NCBI RefSeq assembly: GCF_001544515.1
Contig: NZ_FCOL02000001.1
Span: 186,001-250,000, forward strand
DNA length: 64,000 nt
From: Caballeronia terrestris
GTDB taxonomy: Bacteria > Pseudomonadota > Gammaproteobacteria > Burkholderiales > Burkholderiaceae
Reading direction: 5' to 3'
Made by a program: the position numbers and the translations under genes. Shown here in pieces: positions 1 to 7,985 of this stretch. Within the stretch, counting starts at the first letter, position 1. Every line of letters starts with the position of its first letter. A model generated the notes under the pieces. It saw only the letters and a list, made by a program, of their open reading frames with translations, was not told the origin of the DNA and made no database searches.

Positions 1-1
1 C

Positions 2-907
2 GGCGAAATCTGGCTCGATGGCAAGCTGCTCAACAAGGTGCCGCCGCACAAGCGCGACATCGGCATGGTGTTTCAGAACTACGCGCTTTTTCCGCATCTG
101 TCGGTGCAGCAGAACGTCGAATATCCGCTGACGGTGCGCAAGATGTCCGCCGCCGAGCGTACCGAGCGCACGCACAACGCGCTCAAGATGGTGCGCATGG
201 AGAGCTTCGCGAAGCGTTATCCGGCGCAGCTTTCGGGCGGCCAGCAGCAGCGCATCGCGCTTGCCCGCGCGCTCGTGTTCGAGCCGAAGCTCGTGCTGAT
301 GGACGAGCCGCTCGGCGCCCTCGACAAACAATTGCGCGAGCACATGCAATACGAGCTGAAGTCGCTGCACGAGAAGCTCGGCGTGACCTTCGTCTACGTG
401 ACGCACGATCAGGGTGAAGCGCTCACGATGTCGGACCGCGTCGCGGTGTTCGACAAGGGCATCGTGCAGCAGCTCGATACCGTCGATCACCTGTATGAAG
501 CGCCGTGCAACGAATTCGTCGCGAACTTCATCGGCGACAGCAACAAGCTGCGCGGCACGATCGAGCAGACGCAAGGCGATTTCTGCGACATCCGTCTCGC
601 CGACGGCACGCGCGTCTCGGGGCTGAACGTGGCGAAGGCGCAGCCGGGCGCGCAGGCCATCGCATGTATCCGGCCGGAGCGCATGAAGCTCTCGCAGAGC
701 CTTGGCCGGCCGGGCGCGAACGCGCTCGCGGGCGAGGCGAAGAGCCTGATCTATTTCGGCGATCACGTCCGCATGCGCTGCGGTTTGCGCGAGCAGGACG
801 AATGCTTCGTGAAAGTGCCGCTCGGCACCGAAGCGCTCGACGCCTTCGCTCCCGGCGCGCCGATCGCGCTGGAATTCGCGCCCGAGCATCTGCGCGTCTT
901 CGCTTGA
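2..907 (+). CDS. Polyamine-type ABC transporter ATP-binding protein (5' truncated)
   Basis: Cytoplasmic ATPase that would power the importer encoded just downstream. The frame is already open at base 2, so the true start and the Walker A loop lie left of the window; 301 residues are visible. Seen: the Q-loop stretch VFQNYALFPHLSV, the ABC signature LSGGQQQR, Walker B LVLMDEPLGALD and the switch histidine in YVTHDQGEAL. A C-terminal TOBE-like region of about 100 residues is typical of the PotA/CysA/MalK class. The gene is followed at 65 bp by a PotD-like binding protein and two permeases, which suggests putrescine/spermidine or a related cationic substrate. The substrate is inferred from family only. 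Confidence 0.9.
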   Translation, partial: GEIWLDGKLLNKVPPHKRDIGMVFQNYALFPHLSVQQNVEYPLTVRKMSAAERTERTHNALKMVRMESFAKRYPAQLSGGQQQRIALARALVFEPKLVLMDEPLGALDKQLREHMQYELKSLHEKLGVTFVYVTHDQGEALTMSDRVAVFDKGIVQQLDTVDHLYEAPCNEFVANFIGDSNKLRGTIEQTQGDFCDIRLADGTRVSGLNVAKAQPGAQAIACIRPERMKLSQSLGRPGANALAGEAKSLIYFGDHVRMRCGLREQDECFVKVPLGTEALDAFAPGAPIALEFAPEHLRVFA

Positions 908-971
908 AGCGGCAGAAACGTTTCCCACCGCAGTCCAATTCATAACAGCAAGCAGAAGAGGAAGCCAGATC

Positions 972-2009
972 ATGAAGAAGTTCGCAATGTGTTCCATCGC
1001 GGCTGCGGCTGCGCTCGTGTGCGCTTCGGGGGCGATGGCCGCCGAGCTGACCGTCGTCAATTTCGGCGGCGCAAACGGCAACGCGCAAAAAGTCGCGTTC
1101 AACCAGCCGTTCGAGAAGGAATCGGGCACGAAGGTCACGGCCGTCGAGTACAACGGCGAGCAGGCCAAGGTCAAGGCGATGGTCGAAGCGAAGCACGTGA
1201 ACTGGGACGTCGTCGAAGTCGAATCGGGCGATCTCGGACGCGGCTGCGACGAAGGGCTGTACGAGAAGCTCGACTGGTCGAAGATCGCGAAGAAGCCGGA
1301 CCTTGTTTCCGAATCGCCCGCGACTTGCGGCGTCGGCTTCTTCGTGTGGTCGACGGCACTCGCCTACAACGCTGACAAGCTGAAATCCGCGCCCGCCGGC
1401 TGGGCCGATTTCTGGGACGTGAAGAAATTCCCCGGCAAGCGCGGCATGCGCAAAGGCGCGCGCTACAACCTCGAATTCGCGCTGATGGCCGACGGCGTCG
1501 CGCCGAAGGACGTCTACAAGGTGCTCGGCACGAAGGCCGGCGCCGATCGCGCGTTCAAGAAGCTCGAAGAACTGAAGCCGAACATCCAGTGGTGGGAAGC
1601 GGGCGCGCAGCCGCCGCAGTTCCTCGTCGCGGGCGATGTCGTGATGTCGACGGCCTATAACGGCCGGATCGACGCCGCGCAGAAGGAAGGCAAGAACCTG
1701 AAGGTCGTGTGGAACGGCAGCATCTATGACCTGGATTACTGGGCTATTCCGAAGGGCTCGCCGAACAAGGACCTCGCGACGAAGTACATCGCGTATTCGG
1801 TGTCCGAGAAGCCGCAGCAGGAATACGCGAAGAACATCGCCTACGGTCCGGTGAACAAGGCCGCGATCAAGGCGCTCGACGCGAAGACCCAGTCGAACAT
1901 GCCGAACTCGCCGGAGAACGCGAAGAACGCGGTGCTGCAGGACATGGCGTTCTGGACCGATCACGGTGATGAGCTGGAGCAGCGGTTTACAGCTTGGGCG
2001 TCGAAGTAA
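972..2009 (+). CDS. PotD-like periplasmic substrate-binding protein
   Basis: Periplasmic receptor of the ABC importer. Its 345 residues start with a clear signal peptide (MKKFAMCSIAAAAALVCASG, cleavage near AMAAE). The mature part begins LTVVNFGGANG, as in the PotD/extracellular solute-binding group 1 family, and contains the conserved aromatic stretch IQWWEAGAQ and a GSIYDLDYWAIPKG strand lining the expected ligand site. The ATG is preceded by an AGAGGAAG ribosome-binding site. Position between ATPase and permeases supports polyamine-type uptake; the exact ligand cannot be read from sequence. A stem-loop follows the stop codon. Confidence 0.88.
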   Translation: MKKFAMCSIAAAAALVCASGAMAAELTVVNFGGANGNAQKVAFNQPFEKESGTKVTAVEYNGEQAKVKAMVEAKHVNWDVVEVESGDLGRGCDEGLYEKLDWSKIAKKPDLVSESPATCGVGFFVWSTALAYNADKLKSAPAGWADFWDVKKFPGKRGMRKGARYNLEFALMADGVAPKDVYKVLGTKAGADRAFKKLEELKPNIQWWEAGAQPPQFLVAGDVVMSTAYNGRIDAAQKEGKNLKVVWNGSIYDLDYWAIPKGSPNKDLATKYIAYSVSEKPQQEYAKNIAYGPVNKAAIKALDAKTQSNMPNSPENAKNAVLQDMAFWTDHGDELEQRFTAWASK

Positions 2010-2019
2010 GTAGTTGTAT

Positions 2020-2044
2020 GGCCGCCTCCCCTGGGAAGGCGGCC
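2020..2044 (+). other. Intercistronic stem-loop after binding-protein gene
   Basis: GGCCGCCT (2020-2027) and AGGCGGCC (2037-2044) form a perfect 8-bp stem, 10 bp downstream of the binding-protein stop and before the permease start at 2072. No T-run follows, so it is not a classical terminator. It most likely stabilises the upstream mRNA or partly attenuates readthrough. Confidence 0.6.
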
Positions 2045-2071
2045 GTGCCATGCAGCAAGCAAGGAGATTGA

Positions 2072-3343
2072 GTGAACACGATGACGATAGCCGCCGAACC
2101 GACGCTCGAATCCACGGCGCGGTTGAAGCGCGAGCTGAAAATCGCCGATGCGAAGAAGCGCGCTATGGCGCTCCTCCTGATCGCGCCGCTCGCGATCTTC
2201 CTTTTTCTGATCTTCGTGGTGCCGATCGGCGCGCTGCTCACGCGCGCCGCCGAGAACCCCGAAGTCGCGACCGCGCTGCCGCACACCGGCGCCGCGCTCG
2301 CCAAATGGGACCGCAAGACGCCGCCGCCCGACGCCGCCTACGCCGCGCTTGCGCAGGACCTGGCGGTGGTCAAGGACGGCGAATCGATGGGCGCGCTCGC
2401 CCGGCGCCTGAACACGGAGATTCCGGGCTACCGCTCGCTCGTCACGAAGACGGCGCGCGACATGCCCCTCGTCGGCGACGACGGCCAGCCGCTCGCCGCG
2501 CCGCAAATCCGCGAAAAGATCATCGGTATCGACGAACGCTGGGGCGACGTCGCGTACTGGCAGGCGATCGCGAAGAACGCGGGCCGCTATTCGCCGTTCT
2601 ATCTTCTCGCCGCGCTGGATCACCGGCAGGACGGCTTTGGCAAAATCGAGCACGCGGGGCCGGATCAATCGATCTACCTGAGCATCTTTGCGCGCACGTT
2701 CGTGATCGGTGTTGCGGTGACGTTCTTCGCGTTGCTGCTCGGCTATCCGCTCGCGTACTGGATCTCGACCCTGCCCGCCCGCAAAGCCAATCTCGTGATG
2801 GTGCTCGTGCTCATTCCATTCTGGACGTCGGTGCTGGTGCGCGTCGCCGCGTGGATCGTGCTGCTGCAAAGCGAAGGGCTGGTGAACAAGACGCTGATCG
2901 GCGCGGGCCTCATCGATCAACCGTTCGCGCTGCTTTTCAACCGCGTGGGCGTCTACATCTCGATGACGCACATCCTGCTGCCCTTCATGATCCTGCCGCT
3001 CTACAGCGTGATGAAGTCCGTCCCGCCGACGTTCCAGCGCGCGGCCGTGTCGCTCGGCAGCCATCCGTTCGCCGCGTTCTGGCGCGTGTACGTGCCGCAG
3101 ACGTATCCGGGCATCGGCGCGGGCGTGCTGCTCGTGTTCATCCTCGCGATCGGCTACTACATCACGCCGGCGCTGCTCGGCGGCCCGAACGACCAGATGG
3201 TCAGCTACTACATCGCCTACTTCACGAACGTGACGATCAACTGGGGCATGGCGTGCGCGCTGGGCGCCCTGCTGCTCGCCGCGACGCTCCTGTTGTACGT
3301 GGTCTACGGCCGCTTCACGCGCTCGAACGTGAGCCTGGGGTAA
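2072..3343 (+). CDS. PotB-like ABC transporter permease with long periplasmic insertion
   Basis: Inner-membrane channel subunit of the polyamine-type importer. At 423 residues it is much longer than PotB-class permeases (about 275-310). The first membrane segment is at residues 32-56 (LLLIAPLAIFLFLIFVVPIG). About 145 mostly polar residues then intervene before the next segment near 205. The rest is a normal BPD_transp_1 domain with the cytoplasmic EAA loop (RAAVSLGSHPFAAFWRVYVP), which docks the ATPase. The start is an ATG preceded by AAGGAGATTGAGTGAAC, so the SD is strong but slightly distant; the nearby GTG at 2071 is out of frame. Confidence 0.88.
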   Translation: MNTMTIAAEPTLESTARLKRELKIADAKKRAMALLLIAPLAIFLFLIFVVPIGALLTRAAENPEVATALPHTGAALAKWDRKTPPPDAAYAALAQDLAVVKDGESMGALARRLNTEIPGYRSLVTKTARDMPLVGDDGQPLAAPQIREKIIGIDERWGDVAYWQAIAKNAGRYSPFYLLAALDHRQDGFGKIEHAGPDQSIYLSIFARTFVIGVAVTFFALLLGYPLAYWISTLPARKANLVMVLVLIPFWTSVLVRVAAWIVLLQSEGLVNKTLIGAGLIDQPFALLFNRVGVYISMTHILLPFMILPLYSVMKSVPPTFQRAAVSLGSHPFAAFWRVYVPQTYPGIGAGVLLVFILAIGYYITPALLGGPNDQMVSYYIAYFTNVTINWGMACALGALLLAATLLLYVVYGRFTRSNVSLG

Positions 3344-3348
3344 AGAAT

Positions 3349-4188
3349 ATGAAACTCGCCAAACCGCTGTTCGCGCCCCATACGTCGGTCATCGAGCGCA
3401 TCTGGTTCTTCGCGCTGCGCATCATCTGCGTGCTGACGCTCCTGTACCTGATCCTGCCCGTTCTCGCGATCGTGCCGCTGTCGTTTTCGTCGAGCACGTT
3501 CCTTGTGTATCCGATTCCCGGCTTCTCGATGCGCTGGTACGAGAACCTCGTCATGTCCGACGAATGGCGCATGGCCGCGAAGAACAGCTTCATCGTGGCG
3601 CCGTCGGCCACGATCGTCGCGACGATTTTCGGCACGCTCGCCGCCGTCGGGTTGCAGAAGGCCAATTTCGTCGGCAAAGGGCTGCTGATGGCCGTGCTGA
3701 TCTCCCCGATGATCGTGCCGGTCATTGTGGTCGGCGTCGGCATGTACCTGTTTTTCGCACCGCTCGGCATCGCGAACACGTACTTCGGGCTGATCCTCGC
3801 GCACGCGGCGCTCGGCGTGCCGTTCGTCGTGACGACCGTCGGCGCGACGCTCCAGAACTTCAACTTCAACCTGGTGCGGGCGAGCCAGTCGCTCGGCGCG
3901 AGCCCGCTCACGACGTTTTTCCGCGTCACGCTGCCGGTGATCGCGCCGGGCGTGATCTCGGGCGCGCTGTTCGCGTTCGCGACGTCGTTCGATGAAGTCG
4001 TCGTCACGCTTTTCCTCGCCGGCGCCGACCAGACGACGCTCCCCCGCCAGATGTTTACCGGCATCCGGGAGAACATCAGCCCGACGATCGCCGCCCTCGC
4101 GACGATCCTGATCGTGTTCTCGACGAGCCTTTTGCTCGCTTTGGAGTGGCTGCGCGGCCGTGCGGCGGCGCGCGCGGTGGCGGCTTGA
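3349..4188 (+). CDS. PotC-like ABC transporter permease
   Basis: Second inner-membrane subunit of the importer, 279 residues. The N-terminal membrane segment (IICVLTLLYLILPVLAIVPL) is followed by a BPD_transp_1 domain with an EAA loop (RASQSLGASPLTTFFRVTLP). It starts 5 bp after the previous stop with AAAGA as a weak SD, so translational coupling is likely. The same frame is open upstream, but the ATG at 3349 gives the normal N-terminus for the family. It is the last gene of the operon; no convincing terminator was found in 4189-4378. Confidence 0.9.
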   Translation: MKLAKPLFAPHTSVIERIWFFALRIICVLTLLYLILPVLAIVPLSFSSSTFLVYPIPGFSMRWYENLVMSDEWRMAAKNSFIVAPSATIVATIFGTLAAVGLQKANFVGKGLLMAVLISPMIVPVIVVGVGMYLFFAPLGIANTYFGLILAHAALGVPFVVTTVGATLQNFNFNLVRASQSLGASPLTTFFRVTLPVIAPGVISGALFAFATSFDEVVVTLFLAGADQTTLPRQMFTGIRENISPTIAALATILIVFSTSLLLALEWLRGRAAARAVAA

Positions 4189-4378
4189 GGCTTTTTTCGG
4201 CCGTGGAAGTTATTGTCCGACATCCGCTCTGCCCCGCCTGACGGGCCTGTCGAGCAAATGACGGTTTATTCCCGTCGATTATTCGCGCCAACGGGACAGT
4301 GTATTCACTGATGCAGTATTTATCAGAATGTGCTTATTGACGTACGTTCTAGGGCAAGCAACGCCTGGAACAGATGCC

Positions 4379-4843
4379 ATGACAGCATTGATGAAAAGAG
4401 CGGACCCCTGGATGCAAACGGTCCACCAGCTGAAAGCGCTCCCGAGTGAGAGCGCCGTGGGGAATGCGCCGCAGAAGTCGGCGAGCGCGGAGCGTGCGTT
4501 CATCGACCAGCTGACGCGCGACTGGGACCGCGACCACCCGCGCCCGTCGAACGATCTGCGGCCGTTTCCGGAAGCGGTCGTGCGCGTGATCGAGCGGCCG
4601 AGCAGCGCGACGGCGCTCGTCTACTGGTCCGACCCCGGCACGTGCCACTACGGCTATCAGGGATGGCGCGCCACAAGCGCGACCATCGCGGGCGTCTGCT
4701 CGCTGTCCGGCATGCCGATTCATCGCGGCGACGCGGTGTACCGGCCGTCGCAGCGCGATCCGAAGCCACAAAACGCATCGGCGATGATCCTCGCCGCCGC
4801 GATGCCCGCCGACGAGGAAATGGAAGCCGACCTGCACGGCTGA
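4379..4843 (+). CDS. DUF3331-like protein, function unknown
   Basis: 154 residues from the ATG at 4379; an in-frame ATG at 4328 would add 17 residues but has no SD. The central region has a hydrophobic strand followed by DPGTCHYGYQGWR, and later GVCSLSGMPIHRGDAVYRP. That pair of short Cys-containing segments resembles a zinc-ribbon-like small domain typical of the Burkholderia-restricted DUF3331 family. There is no signal peptide or membrane segment. The assignment is from memory of the family pattern; no role can be given. The 3' end converges on the reductase gene. Confidence 0.65.
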   Translation: MTALMKRADPWMQTVHQLKALPSESAVGNAPQKSASAERAFIDQLTRDWDRDHPRPSNDLRPFPEAVVRVIERPSSATALVYWSDPGTCHYGYQGWRATSATIAGVCSLSGMPIHRGDAVYRPSQRDPKPQNASAMILAAAMPADEEMEADLHG

Positions 4844-4864
4844 GCGGTTTTACCGGCGGTTTCT

Positions 4865-5479
4865 TTAATAGCCGACGGTAAACCGCTGCCGCACGTGCGC
4901 GGACTTTTCGAACTCGTCGAGGAAGGCGATAGCGAAGTCCTGGAACGAGATCCAGCTTCGGCCATTACCATCGACCAGCAATTCGTCCCGGCCGGTGCGG
5001 AAGCTCTGCGTGCGCTTCCCGTCGACGAATTCCGCCGATGGCGACACGAACGTCCAGTCGAGGTCCTTCTCCGCGCGCAACGCGTCGAGGAATGCGGCGC
5101 CCGCCGCCGCTTCCGTCTTGTACTGCGACGGGAAGTTGGGCGCATCGATCACGCGCATGCCGGGCGCCGCGTACAGACTGCCCGCCCCGCCGACCACCAG
5201 CAATCGCTTAACGCCCGCCTTCTTCACCGGCTCGACGATCGCGGTCGCCGGCACGCCGTCGAAGCGGGCCGAACTGAACACGGCATCGCGGCCCGCGACG
5301 GCTTGCGCGAGCGCATCGGCATCGAAAAGGTCGACGTTGCGCGCCGCCACGCCGTCCCGCCCTTCGAGCGATGAGGCATCGCGCGCAATGCCAGTCACGG
5401 TGTGCCCGCGCCGCAACGCTTCCGCAAGCAGTTGGCTGCCCACGTTCCCTGTCGCTCCGATAATCGCGATCTTGCTCAT
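4865..5479 (-). CDS. NAD(P)H-binding Rossmann-fold protein (NmrA/SDR-like)
   Basis: 204-residue cytoplasmic protein with an N-terminal dinucleotide-binding loop IIGATGNVGSQL (GxxGxxG). The pattern is that of atypical short-chain dehydrogenases annotated as NAD(P)H-binding, YwnB/NmrA-like, including a LLVVGGAGSLY strand near residue 95. The classical YxxxK catalytic motif is not evident, so it may act as a redox sensor or isomerase rather than a dehydrogenase. The start is supported by AAGGAGAAACGAGCAA before ATG. It is a single gene, convergent with its right-hand neighbour in map order. Confidence 0.82.
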   Translation of the reverse strand: MSKIAIIGATGNVGSQLLAEALRRGHTVTGIARDASSLEGRDGVAARNVDLFDADALAQAVAGRDAVFSSARFDGVPATAIVEPVKKAGVKRLLVVGGAGSLYAAPGMRVIDAPNFPSQYKTEAAAGAAFLDALRAEKDLDWTFVSPSAEFVDGKRTQSFRTGRDELLVDGNGRSWISFQDFAIAFLDEFEKSAHVRQRFTVGY

Positions 5480-5935
5480 TTGCTCGTTTCTCCTTGCATC
5501 AACGATGGGCTAAAGCGCCCAATCGGGTCAAAAATCATCATAGTCGCGAACAAACGGCCGCGTAAGCCGCTCGACCGACATGATTTCTTTCCGCAGCTAA
5601 CAGAATGCGACCGTTTCGATCTCCGTCCATTTCGTCGGCCGAATGCTCGATTCTGTCGCTCGGGCAAAAATCACGCCCGTTTTTAGGGCGCCACAGCTAT
5701 ATTGAGATGGGCTCGCCATAAGTCCGACAAACGTTTGCCCCTCGTCACCGCTATTAAACTGTAGAGCCGCGCACTCGTTGCAGATCGCGTAACGGCTGCC
5801 CTGGCAGGGCCTCGCAGCAAGGCTTTGCGGGCGCCGGCGATCCGCAGTCGGGTGGAACTGAACGTCGTCAATTTGTCATTTCCTTGATTTATATTGCACT
5901 CTCTCGCCCGCTCCCATTACCGCAAGGAGTTAATC
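5480..5935. other. Intergenic region, 456 bp, no gene recognised
   Basis: This region lies between the divergent reductase and the 65-residue protein. Short open frames on both strands lack ribosome-binding sites and coding character. The stretch 5865-5900 is AT-rich and probably holds the promoter of the gene at 5936, but I could not place a well-spaced -35/-10 pair. Confidence 0.5.
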
Positions 5936-6133
5936 GTGAAGAATCCGCAAGCGCAGGGTGTCATCGAAGGAGGCGCGAGCCTACCGGGTCAGCCCAACGT
6001 TGAACCTGTCCCGGTCCGCGCAATGCCCGAAGAGTCGGCTGACGACTTCGGCTACTCCGATTCGCTGGACATCCCGCTCGACTACGGCATCGTCATGGAC
6101 GCCGTCAGAGATGCCGTCCGGGCCAATCTCTGA
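5936..6133 (+). CDS. Small acidic protein of unknown function upstream of bcs operon
   Basis: 65 residues from a GTG at 5936. That start is chosen because an ideal AAGGAG lies 6 bp before it; the in-frame ATG at 5894 has none. The protein is rich in Pro, Asp and Glu with no membrane segment or Cys. Its C-terminus (PLDYGIVMDAVRDAVRANL) could form one amphipathic helix, and the N-terminal half looks disordered. It is followed at once by a strong terminator, so it is a separate transcript from bcsD. I do not recognise a family; a link to cellulose synthesis is only positional. Confidence 0.65.
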   Translation: MKNPQAQGVIEGGASLPGQPNVEPVPVRAMPEESADDFGYSDSLDIPLDYGIVMDAVRDAVRANL

Positions 6134-6156
6134 GACGCCAATCTCTTTCCAACAAG

Positions 6157-6182
6157 GCGCCCCAATCGGGGCGCTTTTTTTT
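6157..6182 (+). terminator. Rho-independent terminator
   Basis: GCGCCCC (6157-6163), loop AATC, GGGGCGC (6168-6174), followed by eight T residues. It lies 24 bp after the stop of the 65-residue gene. Confidence 0.92.
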
Positions 6183-6627
6183 CGCTGGAATTTTCTGTCG
6201 TATCGAAGACGCTCAAGCTTCGATAGCAAACGTTTTCACGTCTGAATCGGCAGAAAATGCCGCATTTGCCATTCGATACGATGTAAACCATACTCGCGCT
6301 TTGCCGTTAACCAGCTAGTACAGGAGCGCATTCATCATACAAGCGCTTTAAAGGCGCTAGCGCCAAGCTTTTGTCTATCGAAGAATGAATTGAATCGGTA
6401 AATAGAAGGCCGATCGCAAGTCAATTCGCAAGATTCGATAAAAATGGCGCTGCTAGTCTTTCTACTGGCGAAAACAAAGCGGTTGAAGTACCTTCGGGCG
6501 TGCGCAAACGCATGGAAATAGCCCGCCCGATTATGTTGACAGCAGCAGCAATTAAGAATTCCGCAGTAAATACCGAGTAAGAACGACCGAATATCGGTCG
6601 ACGCTCCCAAGTCTCTTCAGGGCCATC
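6183..6627. other. AT-richer 445-bp leader upstream of bcsD
   Basis: This stretch is visibly less GC-rich than its surroundings and lies between the terminator and bcsD. It must hold the cellulose operon promoter. I see an imperfect palindrome around AAGCGCTTTAAAGGCGC (6340-6356) but no certain -35/-10 or -24/-12 pair. A 91-codon frame on the minus strand lacks an SD and is not called. Confidence 0.45.
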
Positions 6628-7083
6628 ATGGTTGCCATTTTCGATTACCTGCTGGAACGTCAGATATCAGTGCAGTGGCGCGGCGTACTTGCTGCGCTCG
6701 CCGAAGAATTCGAAGCACAGATCGGTCAGAGCGAACTGCGTCAGTTGATGAATCGCATCGGACGCCGATTCGCGGACGCGCATCCGCTGCCCGCGTGTGA
6801 ATCGATGACGGAACTCGTCGATTCGCTCAATGCCTTGTGGCGCGACACCGACTGGGGTTTCGTCGCGATTGCGGAGAAGCCCGGCTATTTGAGTATCACG
6901 CACTATTGCGCGCCGCTGCCGGCATTTGGGGCGCGCGCGCTCACGTGGAGTCCGGCGTTTCTCGAAGGCGCCTATCAGCAATGGCTGGGGACGCTCGGCG
7001 CGCAAGGACTGGCAGTCAAGCAAGCGGGCGAATTCGATGAAAATTCGGCCGTGGAATTCAGGCTTGCGCGCGGCATGCCGTAA
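6628..7083 (+). CDS. bcsD: Cellulose synthase subunit BcsD
   Basis: 151-residue cytoplasmic accessory protein. In Komagataeibacter BcsD forms an octameric barrel thought to guide or bundle nascent glucan chains and align synthase complexes. Its length matches the family (about 156), and the block VQWRGVLAALAEEFEAQIG followed by LMNRIGRRFA is typical. The C-terminal half ends in a conserved LEGAYQQWLGTLG helix. It is the first gene of the bcs cluster, followed after 176 bp by bcsP. A BcsD-containing operon suggests ordered cellulose fibrils. The SD before ATG is weak (CAGGG). Confidence 0.85.
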   Translation: MVAIFDYLLERQISVQWRGVLAALAEEFEAQIGQSELRQLMNRIGRRFADAHPLPACESMTELVDSLNALWRDTDWGFVAIAEKPGYLSITHYCAPLPAFGARALTWSPAFLEGAYQQWLGTLGAQGLAVKQAGEFDENSAVEFRLARGMP

Positions 7084-7259
7084 TAAGGCTTATACGGATT
7101 GCAAAAAATGCATCGGCGAAGTCGGCAAGGATGACTGAAACCGGACTACGGCATTCACCTTGCTTCCGAACATTGAATCTTTACCCGCAGCCGACCACAG
7201 ATGTCTGCGCGGCAAATGGCTAATTAGAAGCAAATCGGGATTACGAGGACGGCGGCATC

Positions 7260-7985
7260 ATGAATACTTCGCGCGACATCGAGAAATTATTCGAGCATTT
7301 TGGCGGCAACGCAGGCGATTATCAGGAAATCGGGCGGGAGAACGAGGCGCGCTCGGCACGCACGCGCTGGCCGCTGCTTGCGACGCTCGATTTCACGCAG
7401 CCGCCGATTCCGGAAGTCGCGCAGCGCCGTGACGTGCAGTTGCCGGGTGCGCGTGGCGAAGCCGACGCGGCATCGAAGGCGACGCCGATCAATCGCGGCA
7501 AGCCGCCGCTTTTCGCGCGCGCGCATCGCCGGACGATTCCGCCGGTCGGCAACGTGACGCTGCCGGCGGTTGCTCCGGGCGCTTCGCGGTTTGCGGACGC
7601 GGACGCCGTGGCGGAGCCGGCAGAAGTGTCACCGCCTGTGACGCAGACGGCCCGTCCCGCCGCGCCGGTTGCACCCGTCGCACCGACACAGCAGTCGCCG
7701 TTGCGTGCATTCAGCACCGCGCCAGTTGCACCGGTTGCACCCCTTCTTCCGTCGATTCCGTTCGTGGCAGCACCGCGCCAGGCCGCCCCCGTGCAACCCG
7801 CTGCGCCCGCGCCTTCGATCCTCGGCAAGCTATTCGCCTCGACCGAACAGCAAACCGCACCCCAAGTTCAAGCCGAGGCGCACCCGTCGTCGCTTCTGTC
7901 CGTGTTCGACCGCCTGCGCGGCAACGCGGCCGAACCCGCTGCCCCCGCCCGCACGTGGGCTGCCAACCGGGCGACGCGTTCATGA
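7260..7985 (+). CDS. bcsP: Cellulose biosynthesis protein BcsP
   Basis: 241-residue protein of the BcsP type. A short conserved N-terminal module (DIEKLFEHFGGNAGDYQEI, then RWPLLATLD at about residues 38-46) is followed by a long Pro/Ala-rich, probably disordered tail. The RWPLL motif resembles the small BcsR protein of enterobacteria, which partners BcsQ; bcsQ follows here with an overlapping ATGA. A role in BcsQ-dependent localisation or regulation of the synthase is therefore inferred. GAGGA lies upstream of the ATG. The tail is compositionally biased, so homology there is not informative. Confidence 0.8.
   Translation: MNTSRDIEKLFEHFGGNAGDYQEIGRENEARSARTRWPLLATLDFTQPPIPEVAQRRDVQLPGARGEADAASKATPINRGKPPLFARAHRRTIPPVGNVTLPAVAPGASRFADADAVAEPAEVSPPVTQTARPAAPVAPVAPTQQSPLRAFSTAPVAPVAPLLPSIPFVAAPRQAAPVQPAAPAPSILGKLFASTEQQTAPQVQAEAHPSSLLSVFDRLRGNAAEPAAPARTWAANRATRS

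Noticed and set aside
4844..4887. Inverted repeat GCGGTTTTACC/GGTAAACCGC as a bidirectional terminator
   Set aside because: The right arm lies inside the coding end of the reductase gene, the loop is long and no T-run follows on either strand.
6335..6610. 91-codon minus-strand frame upstream of bcsD with a Cys cluster
   Set aside because: No ribosome-binding site, odd composition, and it lies in the AT-richer leader that must hold the bcs promoter.
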